Shown here: positions 56,887 through 64,000 of the stretch, piece by piece
Layout of the letters: every line of letters begins with the position of its first letter
Position numbering within the stretch: position 1 is the first letter of the stretch
Origin: Variimorphobacter saccharofermentans
GTDB taxonomy: Bacteria > Bacillota > Clostridia > Lachnospirales > Lachnospiraceae
NCBI RefSeq assembly: GCF_014174405.1
Contig: NZ_JACEGA010000001.1
Span: 1,641,001-1,705,000 of the forward strand
Direction: 5' to 3'
Length of the DNA stretch: 64,000 bases
Notes under the pieces: model-generated
What the model was told of the DNA's origin: nothing
Databases searched by the model: none
The model's input: the letters and a program-made list of their open reading frames with translations, nothing else
Position numbers and translations under genes: made by a program

Positions 56887-57663
56887 ATGAAATACTATAT
56901 TGTTGATGTGTTCACAGAGGAACGGTATCATGGTAATCCAGCCGGAGTCTGTTTGCTTGATGAGTGGATACCGGACGAATTAATGCAGCAGATTGCATAT
57001 GAGAACAACTTGGCAGAGACCGCTTTTCTAGTTAAGCAAGACGGGTATTATGACTTGCGTTGGTTTACTCCGGAAGTAGAGATAGACTTATGCGGACATG
57101 CAACCTTAGGCAGTGCTTATGTACTTATGAACTATGTGGATGAAACTATGAAACGTGTAGAATTTCATACAATGAGTGGACCTCTAACGGTCATCAAGGA
57201 GGGAGATTTGTATTCAATGGATTTCCCTGTTCGTAAGCCGATTCCCTGTGAAGTTCCAGATTTACTGGAGGAGGCCTTGGGTGTGGCTGTACTGGAAACA
57301 CACATAGCCAGAGATTTACTAGTCCTTATAAAAGATGAAGACACTCTCATACATATGAATCCAAATCTTACACTATTAAATAAAATAGATAAGGCATTTG
57401 GTTTTATAATAACGGCCAAAGGAGATACCTGTGATTTTGCCTCTCGATTTTTTGCTCCGGCTGCTGGGATTCCGGAAGATCCAGTAACGGGATCCTCCCA
57501 TACAACATTAATCCCTTTTTGGAGTGAACGATTAAACAAAAAGGTCCTGACTGCTAAGCAATTGTCAAAACGAGGAGGCGTTCTATATTGTAGGGATCTC
57601 GGTTCACGTGTGGAGATTAGTGGGAAAGCTGTTACACATTTGATTGGAGAAATAATTATATAA
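56887..57663 (+). CDS. PhzF-family isomerase/epimerase
   Basis: A 258-residue PhzF-like protein with the diaminopimelate epimerase fold. DVFTEERYHGNPAGVCLL and NNLAETAFLV (with the conserved catalytic-type glutamate) lie in the first half; FTPEVEIDLCGHATLGSAYV and GIPEDPVTGSSHTTLIPFW are the family's other signatures. The reaction is unknown for most members; phenazine synthesis is unlikely because no phz genes are near. Start ATG 56887 has GGAGG 6 bases upstream. Confidence 0.9.
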   Translation: MKYYIVDVFTEERYHGNPAGVCLLDEWIPDELMQQIAYENNLAETAFLVKQDGYYDLRWFTPEVEIDLCGHATLGSAYVLMNYVDETMKRVEFHTMSGPLTVIKEGDLYSMDFPVRKPIPCEVPDLLEEALGVAVLETHIARDLLVLIKDEDTLIHMNPNLTLLNKIDKAFGFIITAKGDTCDFASRFFAPAAGIPEDPVTGSSHTTLIPFWSERLNKKVLTAKQLSKRGGVLYCRDLGSRVEISGKAVTHLIGEIII

Positions 57664-57671
57664 GAACATAC

Positions 57672-57710
57672 AAAGGTAGGATGAGATGGATCAGATTCCT
57701 ATCTTTTTCT
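57672..57710 (+). terminator. Terminator after the phzF-like gene
   Basis: AAAGGTAGGA and TCCTATCTTT form a 10-bp stem with one G-U pair, followed by a T-rich tail (TTTTTCTTT). The remaining bases to murE (about 230) are AT-rich and hold no gene. Confidence 0.7.
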
Positions 57711-57941
57711 TTACAAAAGATAGATTATGCCTATAATTAAATATGTACTTCTTTCGAAGTATATCATATTGAATAGAGTGTCAAAAGACTGATTCATGAC
57801 AATAGTAAAGTTTGTAAAGTATACTTTCTATAGTATTAGTAGTGAAATGAATGTTATAACATATATTTATTATCAATAATAAAAATTTGAATATAATAGC
57901 TGAAAATAAAAGCTGAAAAACGGCATGGGAGGCGGCAATTT

Positions 57942-59399
57942 ATGTTTCTTGATAAAATGTTAGAGAAATTAGAGTATACCTGCTTACAAGGAGATGTTCA
58001 TATTTCCATCACAGAATTGGTATATGATTCAAGAAAGGCAGGGAAAGGTCATGTCTTTGTGTGCATCACAGGTGCCATATCCGATGGGCATGCATATATA
58101 CAAGAGGTGGTCGAAAAAGGTGTTGTAGCGATTGTCGTGGAGAAGGATGTTCCTATGCCTAAGAATGTTACGGTAATTCGCGTTGAAAATACCCGTCAGG
58201 CTTTAGCATATATGTCAGCAGCTTATTTTGAGAATCCGGCAGAGAGGCTTATCACCATAGGGATAACCGGCACGAAGGGGAAGACAACGACTTCCTATAT
58301 GATTAAGACATTCTTAGAGAATACAGGAAAGAAAGTTGGATTAATAGGCACGATAGAGACGATTATCGGAGATAAAGTAATTCCTGCTAATAATACGACT
58401 CCGGAATCCTATATATTACAGAAGACCTTTGCCCAGATGGTGGAAGCTGGTTGTGAATGCGTTGTAATGGAGGCTTCTTCACAGGGACTTATGCTTCACC
58501 GAATGGATGGCTTTACCTTTGATTATGGTATTTTTACTAACCTTGAACCGGATCATATCGGTGAGAATGAGCATAAGGATTTTGATGATTATTTATCTTG
58601 TAAGAGTAAATTGTTTAGACAGTGTAAAGTTGGGTTGGTTAATATTGATGATTCCCATGCGGAGAGAATTCTACAGGGGCATACCTGTGAGGTGGAAACC
58701 TATGGATTTAGTGAGAAAGCGGATATTAGAGCTACCGATGTGAAGCTGGTTCACAGACCCGGTTACCTTGGGATCGCCTATCGAGTAGAAGGATTAATGA
58801 ATTTTGATGTGGATATGAATATACCTGGTAAATTTAACGTATACAATTCATTATGTGCCATTGCATTATGCAGACATTTTGAAGTAGAGACCACCAAGAT
58901 TCAAAAAGCATTGCATTCCGTCAGAGTCAAGGGAAGGGTTGAGCTAGTACCTGTTTCTGATCAATACAGTGTGATGATTGACTATGCTCATAATGCCATG
59001 AGTCTGCAGAGCCTCTTGACGACGCTTAGGGAATATAATCCCAAGAGACTGATATGCCTATTCGGATGCGGAGGAAATCGTTCCCGGAGCAGGCGCTTTG
59101 AAATGGGGGAAATATCCTCGAATATGGCAGATCTTACAGTAGTAACCAGCGATAACCCGAGGTTCGAGGAACCGCAGGATATTATCAATGATATCATAGA
59201 GGGAGTGAAAAAGGGACCGGGAAAATATGTTGAGATTATTGACCGCAAAGAAGCAATTCGATATTGCATTGATAATGCCAGGGAGGGAGATGTTATTGTA
59301 ATCGCAGGAAAAGGTCATGAGGATTATCAGGAGATCAAAGGTGTTAAATACCATATGGATGATCGAGAACTGGTTAAAGATATTCTGGCTGAAAGATAA
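57942..59399 (+). CDS. murE: UDP-N-acetylmuramyl-tripeptide synthetase
   Basis: Adds the third amino acid to the peptidoglycan precursor. ATP binding GITGTKGKTTTSYM at ~residue 107, TNLEPDHIGENEHKD, and the C-terminal TSDNPRFEEP are visible. DNPR is the motif seen in enzymes that add meso-diaminopimelate, which predicts mDAP-type peptidoglycan. Length 485 residues is normal. The start follows CATGGGAGGCGGC. It stands alone, away from the main mur/dcw cluster, and heads a run toward priA. Confidence 0.96.
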   Translation: MFLDKMLEKLEYTCLQGDVHISITELVYDSRKAGKGHVFVCITGAISDGHAYIQEVVEKGVVAIVVEKDVPMPKNVTVIRVENTRQALAYMSAAYFENPAERLITIGITGTKGKTTTSYMIKTFLENTGKKVGLIGTIETIIGDKVIPANNTTPESYILQKTFAQMVEAGCECVVMEASSQGLMLHRMDGFTFDYGIFTNLEPDHIGENEHKDFDDYLSCKSKLFRQCKVGLVNIDDSHAERILQGHTCEVETYGFSEKADIRATDVKLVHRPGYLGIAYRVEGLMNFDVDMNIPGKFNVYNSLCAIALCRHFEVETTKIQKALHSVRVKGRVELVPVSDQYSVMIDYAHNAMSLQSLLTTLREYNPKRLICLFGCGGNRSRSRRFEMGEISSNMADLTVVTSDNPRFEEPQDIINDIIEGVKKGPGKYVEIIDRKEAIRYCIDNAREGDVIVIAGKGHEDYQEIKGVKYHMDDRELVKDILAER

Positions 59400-59492
59400 T
59401 ATCAATGAATTGAGTTATACTATATATGATAGGGATGTTAAGATGCGAGTTTAAAAGGATCTTTGACATGCCAGCTTACGAAGGAGGGCATT

Positions 59493-61739
59493 GTGTCGAA
59501 ACAATATTATGCAGATATTATCATAGATATTTCCCATGAAAATCTGGATAAGACATACCAATATGCCATTCCGGAAGAAATCGTTAACGATGCTGCCATT
59601 GGAGCATTGGTTATTGTTCCGTTTGGAAAAGGCAATCGTAGTATTAATGGATATATTGTCGGGCTTTCTGAGGTGCCGAAGATTAGTAGGGAGCTGATAA
59701 AGCCCATCATAAGAGTGGTAACAGAGGCACCGATGATTGAAAGCCATTTGATTTATCTGGCGTACTGGATGAAGGAAACCTTCGGTGGAACCATGAATGA
59801 TTCGCTGAAAGCAGTAATACCAGTGAAAAAGGCTGTGAAAATAAAGGAACAGAGAATGCTCCAGCTTGCCATAGATCAAGATCAGGCAAAACAACTTTAT
59901 TATGAGTACCAGAAGAAAAACAACAAGGCGAGGGTAAGACTTCTGGAAGCCCTTATGAAGGAATCCATACTTGATTATGATATTGTTATCAATAAGCTGA
60001 ATATATCGAGAAGTACCTTACAGGGCTTGGAAAAACAAGGTGTTACCAAGACTATATCAGAACAGATATACCGAAATCCCATAAAAAATCATTTCGAGCA
60101 ATCTGGTGCAGTGAGTCTGAATGAAGAGCAGGAGATTATCGTACAGGATTTTCTTCAGGAATATGAAGCAGGAATCAGGGGAACATATTTAGTTCACGGT
60201 ATCACTGGTAGTGGTAAAACAGAAGTCTATATGGAAATTATTGCCAGAGTATTGACGATGGATAGACAAGTTATCATGCTGATCCCAGAGATCGCATTAA
60301 CATATCAAACCGTACAGCGATTTTATAAGCGCTTCGGTGACCGGGTTTCTATTCTTAACTCAAAGATGTCTCAGGGAGAGCGATATGATCAAAGCCTTCG
60401 AGCGAAGAATGGAGATATTGATATTATTATCGGCCCAAGGTCGGCATTGTTTACTCCATTTCAGAAGCTTGGACTGATTATTATTGATGAGGAACATGAA
60501 AATAGCTATAAAAGTGAAACGGTTCCTAAATATCATGCTGTTGAAGTGGCAAGAAAGCGTGCGGAGCTTACTAATGCCAGCGTACTTTTGGGATCTGCTA
60601 CTCCATTGTTAGAGTCCTTCCAAAAGGCCCAAACCGGTGAGATAAAATACTATTCTCTTAAGAAAAGAGCGAAGGAAGCAGAACCACCTAGGGTATGGAT
60701 TGTTGACTTACGGGAGGAATTAAAGAAAAAAAATAAATCAATCTTCAGTATAAAGCTGAAAGAATTAATTGCCGACAGGCTTAGTAAAAATGAGCAGATT
60801 ATGCTTTTTCTAAATCGTAGGGGCTATGCAGGCTTTGTCTCCTGCCGAAGCTGTGGTTATGTCGTAACCTGTCCGCATTGTGATGTTTCCTTAACCTCTC
60901 ATAATGACGGGACATTAACCTGTCATTACTGTGGCTATTCTGAGGTACAGCCGGCAAATTGTCCTAAGTGCGGTTCAAAGTATATTGCGGCATTTGGGAC
61001 TGGAACACAAAAGGTGGAGGAATTGATTAAAAAGGAGTTCCCGGATGCCCGAGTGTTAAGAATGGATACGGATACGACGAAGAACAAGGGAGGACACGAA
61101 GAAATACTGACCTCATTCTCCCAGCATAAGGCCGATATATTAGTTGGTACTCAGATGATAGTGAAGGGACATGATTTTCCAAAGGTGACTTTAGTAGGAA
61201 TTATTGCGGCGGATCTATCATTATACTGTGGTGATTTTCGTGCAAGTGAACGTACCTTTCAGCTGTTGTGCCAGGCGGCGGGAAGAGCGGGAAGGGATGT
61301 CCTGCCGGGAGAAGTGGTAATTCAAACTTACCATCCTGAGCATTATAGTATTGTCACAGCAGCACAGGGAGATTATGAGGCTTTTTATAAACAGGAGATT
61401 TTATACAGGACGCTGATGCAATATCCGCCGATTGCACATATTTTGCTTCTGTTAATTACCTCGAAGGAGGAGGAACAGGCAGCGAATGCTGCGGATATAC
61501 TTGGAAATGCAACAAAGCTTTATCTGGATAAAAACGATTTACAGGCACAAATGATTGGGCCGGCTCCAGCCGCAATATCAAAAGCAAATGATATTTATCG
61601 TAGAGTAATCTATGTGAAGCATAAGGATTATACTACGTTGATTGATATTAAGAACTATATCGAGGGATATTATAGCTACTCTCAACAGTTTAACGGATGT
61701 AATCTACAGTTTGATTTTGATCCGATGATAAGCTATTAA
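59493..61739 (+). CDS. priA: Primosomal protein N' (replication restart helicase)
   Basis: Restarts stalled replication forks. The N-terminal 3'-DNA-binding domain begins [20 protein letters not shown]. Helicase motifs include Walker [25 protein letters not shown] (motif II) and [12 protein letters not shown]. The zinc region has eight cysteines ([27 protein letters not shown]). The C-terminal [14 protein letters not shown] is motif VI. I chose GTG 59493, with AAGGAGG upstream, giving 748 residues. First of the priA-def-fmt series usual in Firmicutes. Confidence 0.97.
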   Translation: MSKQYYADIIIDISHENLDKTYQYAIPEEIVNDAAIGALVIVPFGKGNRSINGYIVGLSEVPKISRELIKPIIRVVTEAPMIESHLIYLAYWMKETFGGTMNDSLKAVIPVKKAVKIKEQRMLQLAIDQDQAKQLYYEYQKKNNKARVRLLEALMKESILDYDIVINKLNISRSTLQGLEKQGVTKTISEQIYRNPIKNHFEQSGAVSLNEEQEIIVQDFLQEYEAGIRGTYLVHGITGSGKTEVYMEIIARVLTMDRQVIMLIPEIALTYQTVQRFYKRFGDRVSILNSKMSQGERYDQSLRAKNGDIDIIIGPRSALFTPFQKLGLIIIDEEHENSYKSETVPKYHAVEVARKRAELTNASVLLGSATPLLESFQKAQTGEIKYYSLKKRAKEAEPPRVWIVDLREELKKKNKSIFSIKLKELIADRLSKNEQIMLFLNRRGYAGFVSCRSCGYVVTCPHCDVSLTSHNDGTLTCHYCGYSEVQPANCPKCGSKYIAAFGTGTQKVEELIKKEFPDARVLRMDTDTTKNKGGHEEILTSFSQHKADILVGTQMIVKGHDFPKVTLVGIIAADLSLYCGDFRASERTFQLLCQAAGRAGRDVLPGEVVIQTYHPEHYSIVTAAQGDYEAFYKQEILYRTLMQYPPIAHILLLLITSKEEEQAANAADILGNATKLYLDKNDLQAQMIGPAPAAISKANDIYRRVIYVKHKDYTTLIDIKNYIEGYYSYSQQFNGCNLQFDFDPMISY

Positions 61740-61755
61740 GAAAGGAATGGATAAT

Positions 61756-62244
61756 ATGGCAATCAGAAATATAAGAGAAATAGGAGACCCCGTATTAAAT
61801 AAGGTTAGTAAGGAGATTAAGGAGGTAGATAAGAGAATTCTAACCTTAATCGAAGATATGCTTGACACCATGTACGAGGCAAATGGTGTCGGATTGGCTG
61901 CTCCTCAGGTGGGAATTCTAAAACGCCTGGTAGTGATCGATGTATCTGAGGAGGGGAATGAGCCAATCATATTAATAAATCCTGAGATATTGGAGACAGA
62001 TGGCGAGCAAACCGGGGACGAAGGCTGCTTAAGTGTTCCCGGAAAGGTGGGAACTGTAACAAGACCTAATTATGTGAAGGTAAAAGCGTATAATGAAAAA
62101 ATGGAAGAGTTTATTGTGGAAGGTACGGAGTTGTTGGCCAGAGCCCTTTGCCATGAAATAGATCATCTTAATGGAGAGTTATATGTTGACAAGGCGGAAG
62201 GAGAACTTCGAAGCTCTCTGATTACAGAAGAGGTAGATTCATAA
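61756..62244 (+). CDS. def: Peptide deformylase
   Basis: Removes the formyl group from new proteins. All three metal motifs are present: [18 protein letters not shown] (metal cysteine) and HEIDHLNG (metal histidines and catalytic glutamate). Length 162 residues is normal. ATG 61756 gives a 9-base spacing from AAAGGAA, better than ATG 61747. Part of the priA-def-fmt gene set. Confidence 0.97.
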   Translation: MAIRNIREIGDPVLNKVSKEIKEVDKRILTLIEDMLDTMYEANGVGLAAPQVGILKRLVVIDVSEEGNEPIILINPEILETDGEQTGDEGCLSVPGKVGTVTRPNYVKVKAYNEKMEEFIVEGTELLARALCHEIDHLNGELYVDKAEGELRSSLITEEVDS

Positions 62245-62262
62245 TTTAAAAGGAGTGATTAG

Positions 62263-63207
62263 GTGAGGGTTTTATTCATGGGAACGCCGGATTTTGCGGC
62301 AGTAATTCTGGAAAAAATAATAACCTCCGGTCATGAAGTGATTGGAGTAGTGACACAGCCTGATAAGGAAAAGGGAAGAGGAAGGACAATCTCCTTTTCA
62401 CCCGTCAAAGAGCTGGCGATAAAATATGGCTGCACCGTATATCAGCCTGTGAAGGTAAGAGATGAAAGTTTTCTGCAGACTGTTAAGGAATTAGCACCGG
62501 AAGCAATAATAGTGGCGGCTTTTGGACAGATACTTCCAAAGACATTATTAGATATGCCGCCCTATGGATGCATTAATGTTCATGCATCCCTGCTTCCTAA
62601 GTATCGAGGTGCAGCACCCATTCAGTATTCTATTTTGGAAGGGGAAGAAGAAACCGGCATCACAATTATGTATATGGATGACGGAATTGATACGGGAGAT
62701 ATGATTTTACAAGCAAGAACGCCGATATCACCGGACGAAACCGGTGGAAGTCTTTATGAGAAGCTGGCTGTAATTGGTGCTGATTTATTAATTGAGGCAT
62801 TGGAGAAGATTAAGAACAATACAGCGGAACGAATTCACCAGAATAACGAACAGTCAACCTATGTTAAGATGATTACGAAAGAGATGGGCAAGTTGGATTT
62901 TACCTGGCCTGCAATCAAGCTGGAGCGATGGATACGCGGTATGGATCCCTGGCCCAGTGCTTATACCTATTTAGATGGAAAGACGCTGAAAATATGGAAG
63001 GCTGAAGTAGAAGAATATCAAGATGAAGAGAATAAACCTGCAAAACCGGGTGAAGTGGTGGAGATACGGAAGGATGCCATAGCGGTAATGACCGGAGAAG
63101 GCATTCTGGTAATTAAGGAGCTGCAATTGGAAGGCAAAAAACGTATGCCATGCGGAGCATTTCTTCTTGGATATCCAATTACGGTCGGCACTGTACTGGG
63201 ATCATAG
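62263..63207 (+). CDS. fmt: Methionyl-tRNA formyltransferase
   Basis: Formylates initiator Met-tRNA using 10-formyltetrahydrofolate. FMGTPDFAAVIL opens the protein; INVHASLLPKYRGAAPI carries the active-site asparagine/histidine, and ITIMYMDDGIDTGDMI the catalytic aspartate. The C-terminal tRNA-binding domain begins near residue 205. 314 residues, GTG start with AAAGGAGTGATTAG upstream. Confidence 0.97.
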   Translation: MRVLFMGTPDFAAVILEKIITSGHEVIGVVTQPDKEKGRGRTISFSPVKELAIKYGCTVYQPVKVRDESFLQTVKELAPEAIIVAAFGQILPKTLLDMPPYGCINVHASLLPKYRGAAPIQYSILEGEEETGITIMYMDDGIDTGDMILQARTPISPDETGGSLYEKLAVIGADLLIEALEKIKNNTAERIHQNNEQSTYVKMITKEMGKLDFTWPAIKLERWIRGMDPWPSAYTYLDGKTLKIWKAEVEEYQDEENKPAKPGEVVEIRKDAIAVMTGEGILVIKELQLEGKKRMPCGAFLLGYPITVGTVLGS

Positions 63208-63258
63208 CTATTATTCAGTGTAATGATCCACTAATTATTCTTAAAGGAGGTACCGATT

Positions 63259-63957
63259 ATGTTCTTTCCATATTATGACCCTTATTATTATCTGATTATT
63301 ATTGGTATCCTATTATCCTTGGCGGCATCTGCAAGGGTAAAATCCACCTTTGCCAAATACTCCAGAGTCCGCAGTATGTCCGGTATGACAGGAGCCCAGG
63401 TAGCAGAGAGAATACTGCGGAATGCAGGAATATATGATGTACAGATTGAACGGGTATCCGGTAATCTGAGTGACCATTACGATCCGAGAACGAAGGTCCT
63501 GCGTCTGTCAGACTCGGTATATGGGCAAAGTTCTGTAGCAGCTATTGGAGTGGCGGCTCATGAATGTGGTCATGCAATTCAACATCAAAATTCCTATATC
63601 CCGTTAACGCTTCGAAGTGCTTTGGTTCCAGTCGCTAATTTTGGATCTTCCCTATCCCTGCCTTTGATTATTATTGGGTTTTCCATGGGATATGTGGAAT
63701 TTTTAATTGACTTAGGAATCCTATTATTTGGGGCAGCGGTCTTATTTCAAATCATCACTCTGCCAGTAGAATTTAATGCTTCCAGAAGAGCCGTTATAAA
63801 GCTTGGAGAGACAGGAATTCTGATGAATGATGAATTACGTCTGTCCAAAAAAGTGTTAAATGCGGCTGCACTAACTTATGTTGCAGCAGCTGCAGCAAGT
63901 ATTCTGCAATTATTAAGATTGATATTACTATTCCGTGGAGGAAGAAATCGTGACTGA
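63259..63957 (+). CDS. Zinc-dependent membrane metallopeptidase (YugP type)
   Basis: A 232-residue protein of the neutral zinc metallopeptidase family 2. The HExxH site is in GVAAHECGHAIQ, with a third ligand expected in VEFNASRRA near residue 175. Hydrophobic helices at ~8-25 and three more near the middle and end anchor it. The substrate is unknown. It is commonly found between fmt and rsmB in clostridia, as here, and its end overlaps the next start codon by 8 bases. Confidence 0.92.
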   Translation: MFFPYYDPYYYLIIIGILLSLAASARVKSTFAKYSRVRSMSGMTGAQVAERILRNAGIYDVQIERVSGNLSDHYDPRTKVLRLSDSVYGQSSVAAIGVAAHECGHAIQHQNSYIPLTLRSALVPVANFGSSLSLPLIIIGFSMGYVEFLIDLGILLFGAAVLFQIITLPVEFNASRRAVIKLGETGILMNDELRLSKKVLNAAALTYVAAAAASILQLLRLILLFRGGRNRD

Positions 63958-64000
63958 TCATGTAAATGGGCGGGAAGTTGTCCTCGATATGTTACTTGAA
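63950..64000 (+). CDS. rsmB: 16S rRNA m5C967 methyltransferase, N-terminal fragment
   Basis: A GTG start with GGAGG 8 bases upstream opens a frame that runs off the window after 17 codons. The visible residues (VNGREVVLDMLLE) match the start of the RsmB/Sun N-terminal NusB-like domain, and the location after def-fmt is the usual place for rsmB. Only this fragment is seen. Confidence 0.7.
   Translation, partial: MTDHVNGREVVLDMLLE

Overview
The window looks like a chromosome segment of a low-GC, Gram-positive, anaerobic Firmicute, most likely a nitrogen-fixing Lachnospiraceae/Clostridium-type bacterium (the gene content recalls the Lachnoclostridium phytofermentans neighbourhood). The evidence is AT-rich DNA with strong AGGAGG-type ribosome sites, a clostridial nif operon (nifH-I1-I2-D-K-E-N/B, a 2Fe-2S ferredoxin that closely matches the C. 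pasteurianum protein in its five-cysteine pattern, and split nifV), a DNPR-type murE, and DUF1538/PII proteins. No rRNA, tRNA, CRISPR array or intact insertion sequence was seen.

Layout. 1-7.6 kb: the end of an alpha/beta hydrolase, argG (minus strand), maf, then an arginine operon (GNAT acetyltransferase, argJ, argB, argD; no argC). 7.7-15.9 kb: a small DMT-type membrane protein, comEA, a response regulator/histidine kinase pair, a GerMN lipoprotein, comEC, an HD hydrolase and a GNAT protein. 16.2-29.9 kb: molybdate transporter modABC followed by a complete Mo-nitrogenase operon. Both modA and nifH have a promoter, a short leader and an intrinsic terminator before the first gene. 30.1-38.1 kb: a FlxA-like coiled-coil protein and a galactoside operon (TetR, GH2 beta-galactosidase, GPH symporter, GH36 alpha-galactosidase). 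38.7-44.1 kb: a taurine/sulfonate-class ABC importer, a DUF4418 membrane protein and a FtsX/LolD-type ABC pair, facing a REC-AraC regulator. 45.7-52.7 kb: a second nitrogenase-like operon. 53.2-55.8 kb: a DUF1538 membrane protein with two PII-like proteins. 55.9-56.7 kb: a Mn2+ (yybP-ykoY) riboswitch and mntP. 56.9-64 kb: phzF-like, murE, priA, def, fmt, a zinc peptidase and the start of rsmB.

The most interesting region is 45.7-52.7 kb. It encodes a flavin-type split-barrel protein, a NifK-like and a NifD-like subunit, a cysteine synthase, two NifX-like cofactor carriers, a stand-alone NifB and a second NifH. The NifD-like subunit keeps the cysteine that anchors the nitrogenase cofactor but lacks the cofactor histidine, and it has an extra N-terminal cysteine cluster. 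There is no delta subunit, so it is not a V- or Fe-only nitrogenase. With a sulfonate-class importer just upstream and a cysteine synthase inside the operon, the best hypothesis is a nitrogenase-like reductase of organosulfur compounds, related in concept to methylthio-alkane reductase (MarBHDK). The substrate is inferred, not shown.

A second theme is palindromic DNA. One family of three nested hairpin elements (558-752, 44078-44353, 52753-52996) shares an inner core while each copy has its own perfectly or nearly self-complementary outer arms. Another family of four short hairpins (about 491-525, 38638-38671, 51818-51852, 55991-56025) shares the loop core CGCTTTRCG. One of these short hairpins lies inside the expression platform of the Mn riboswitch. 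Further large palindromes lie at 2178-2411 and 38110-38224.
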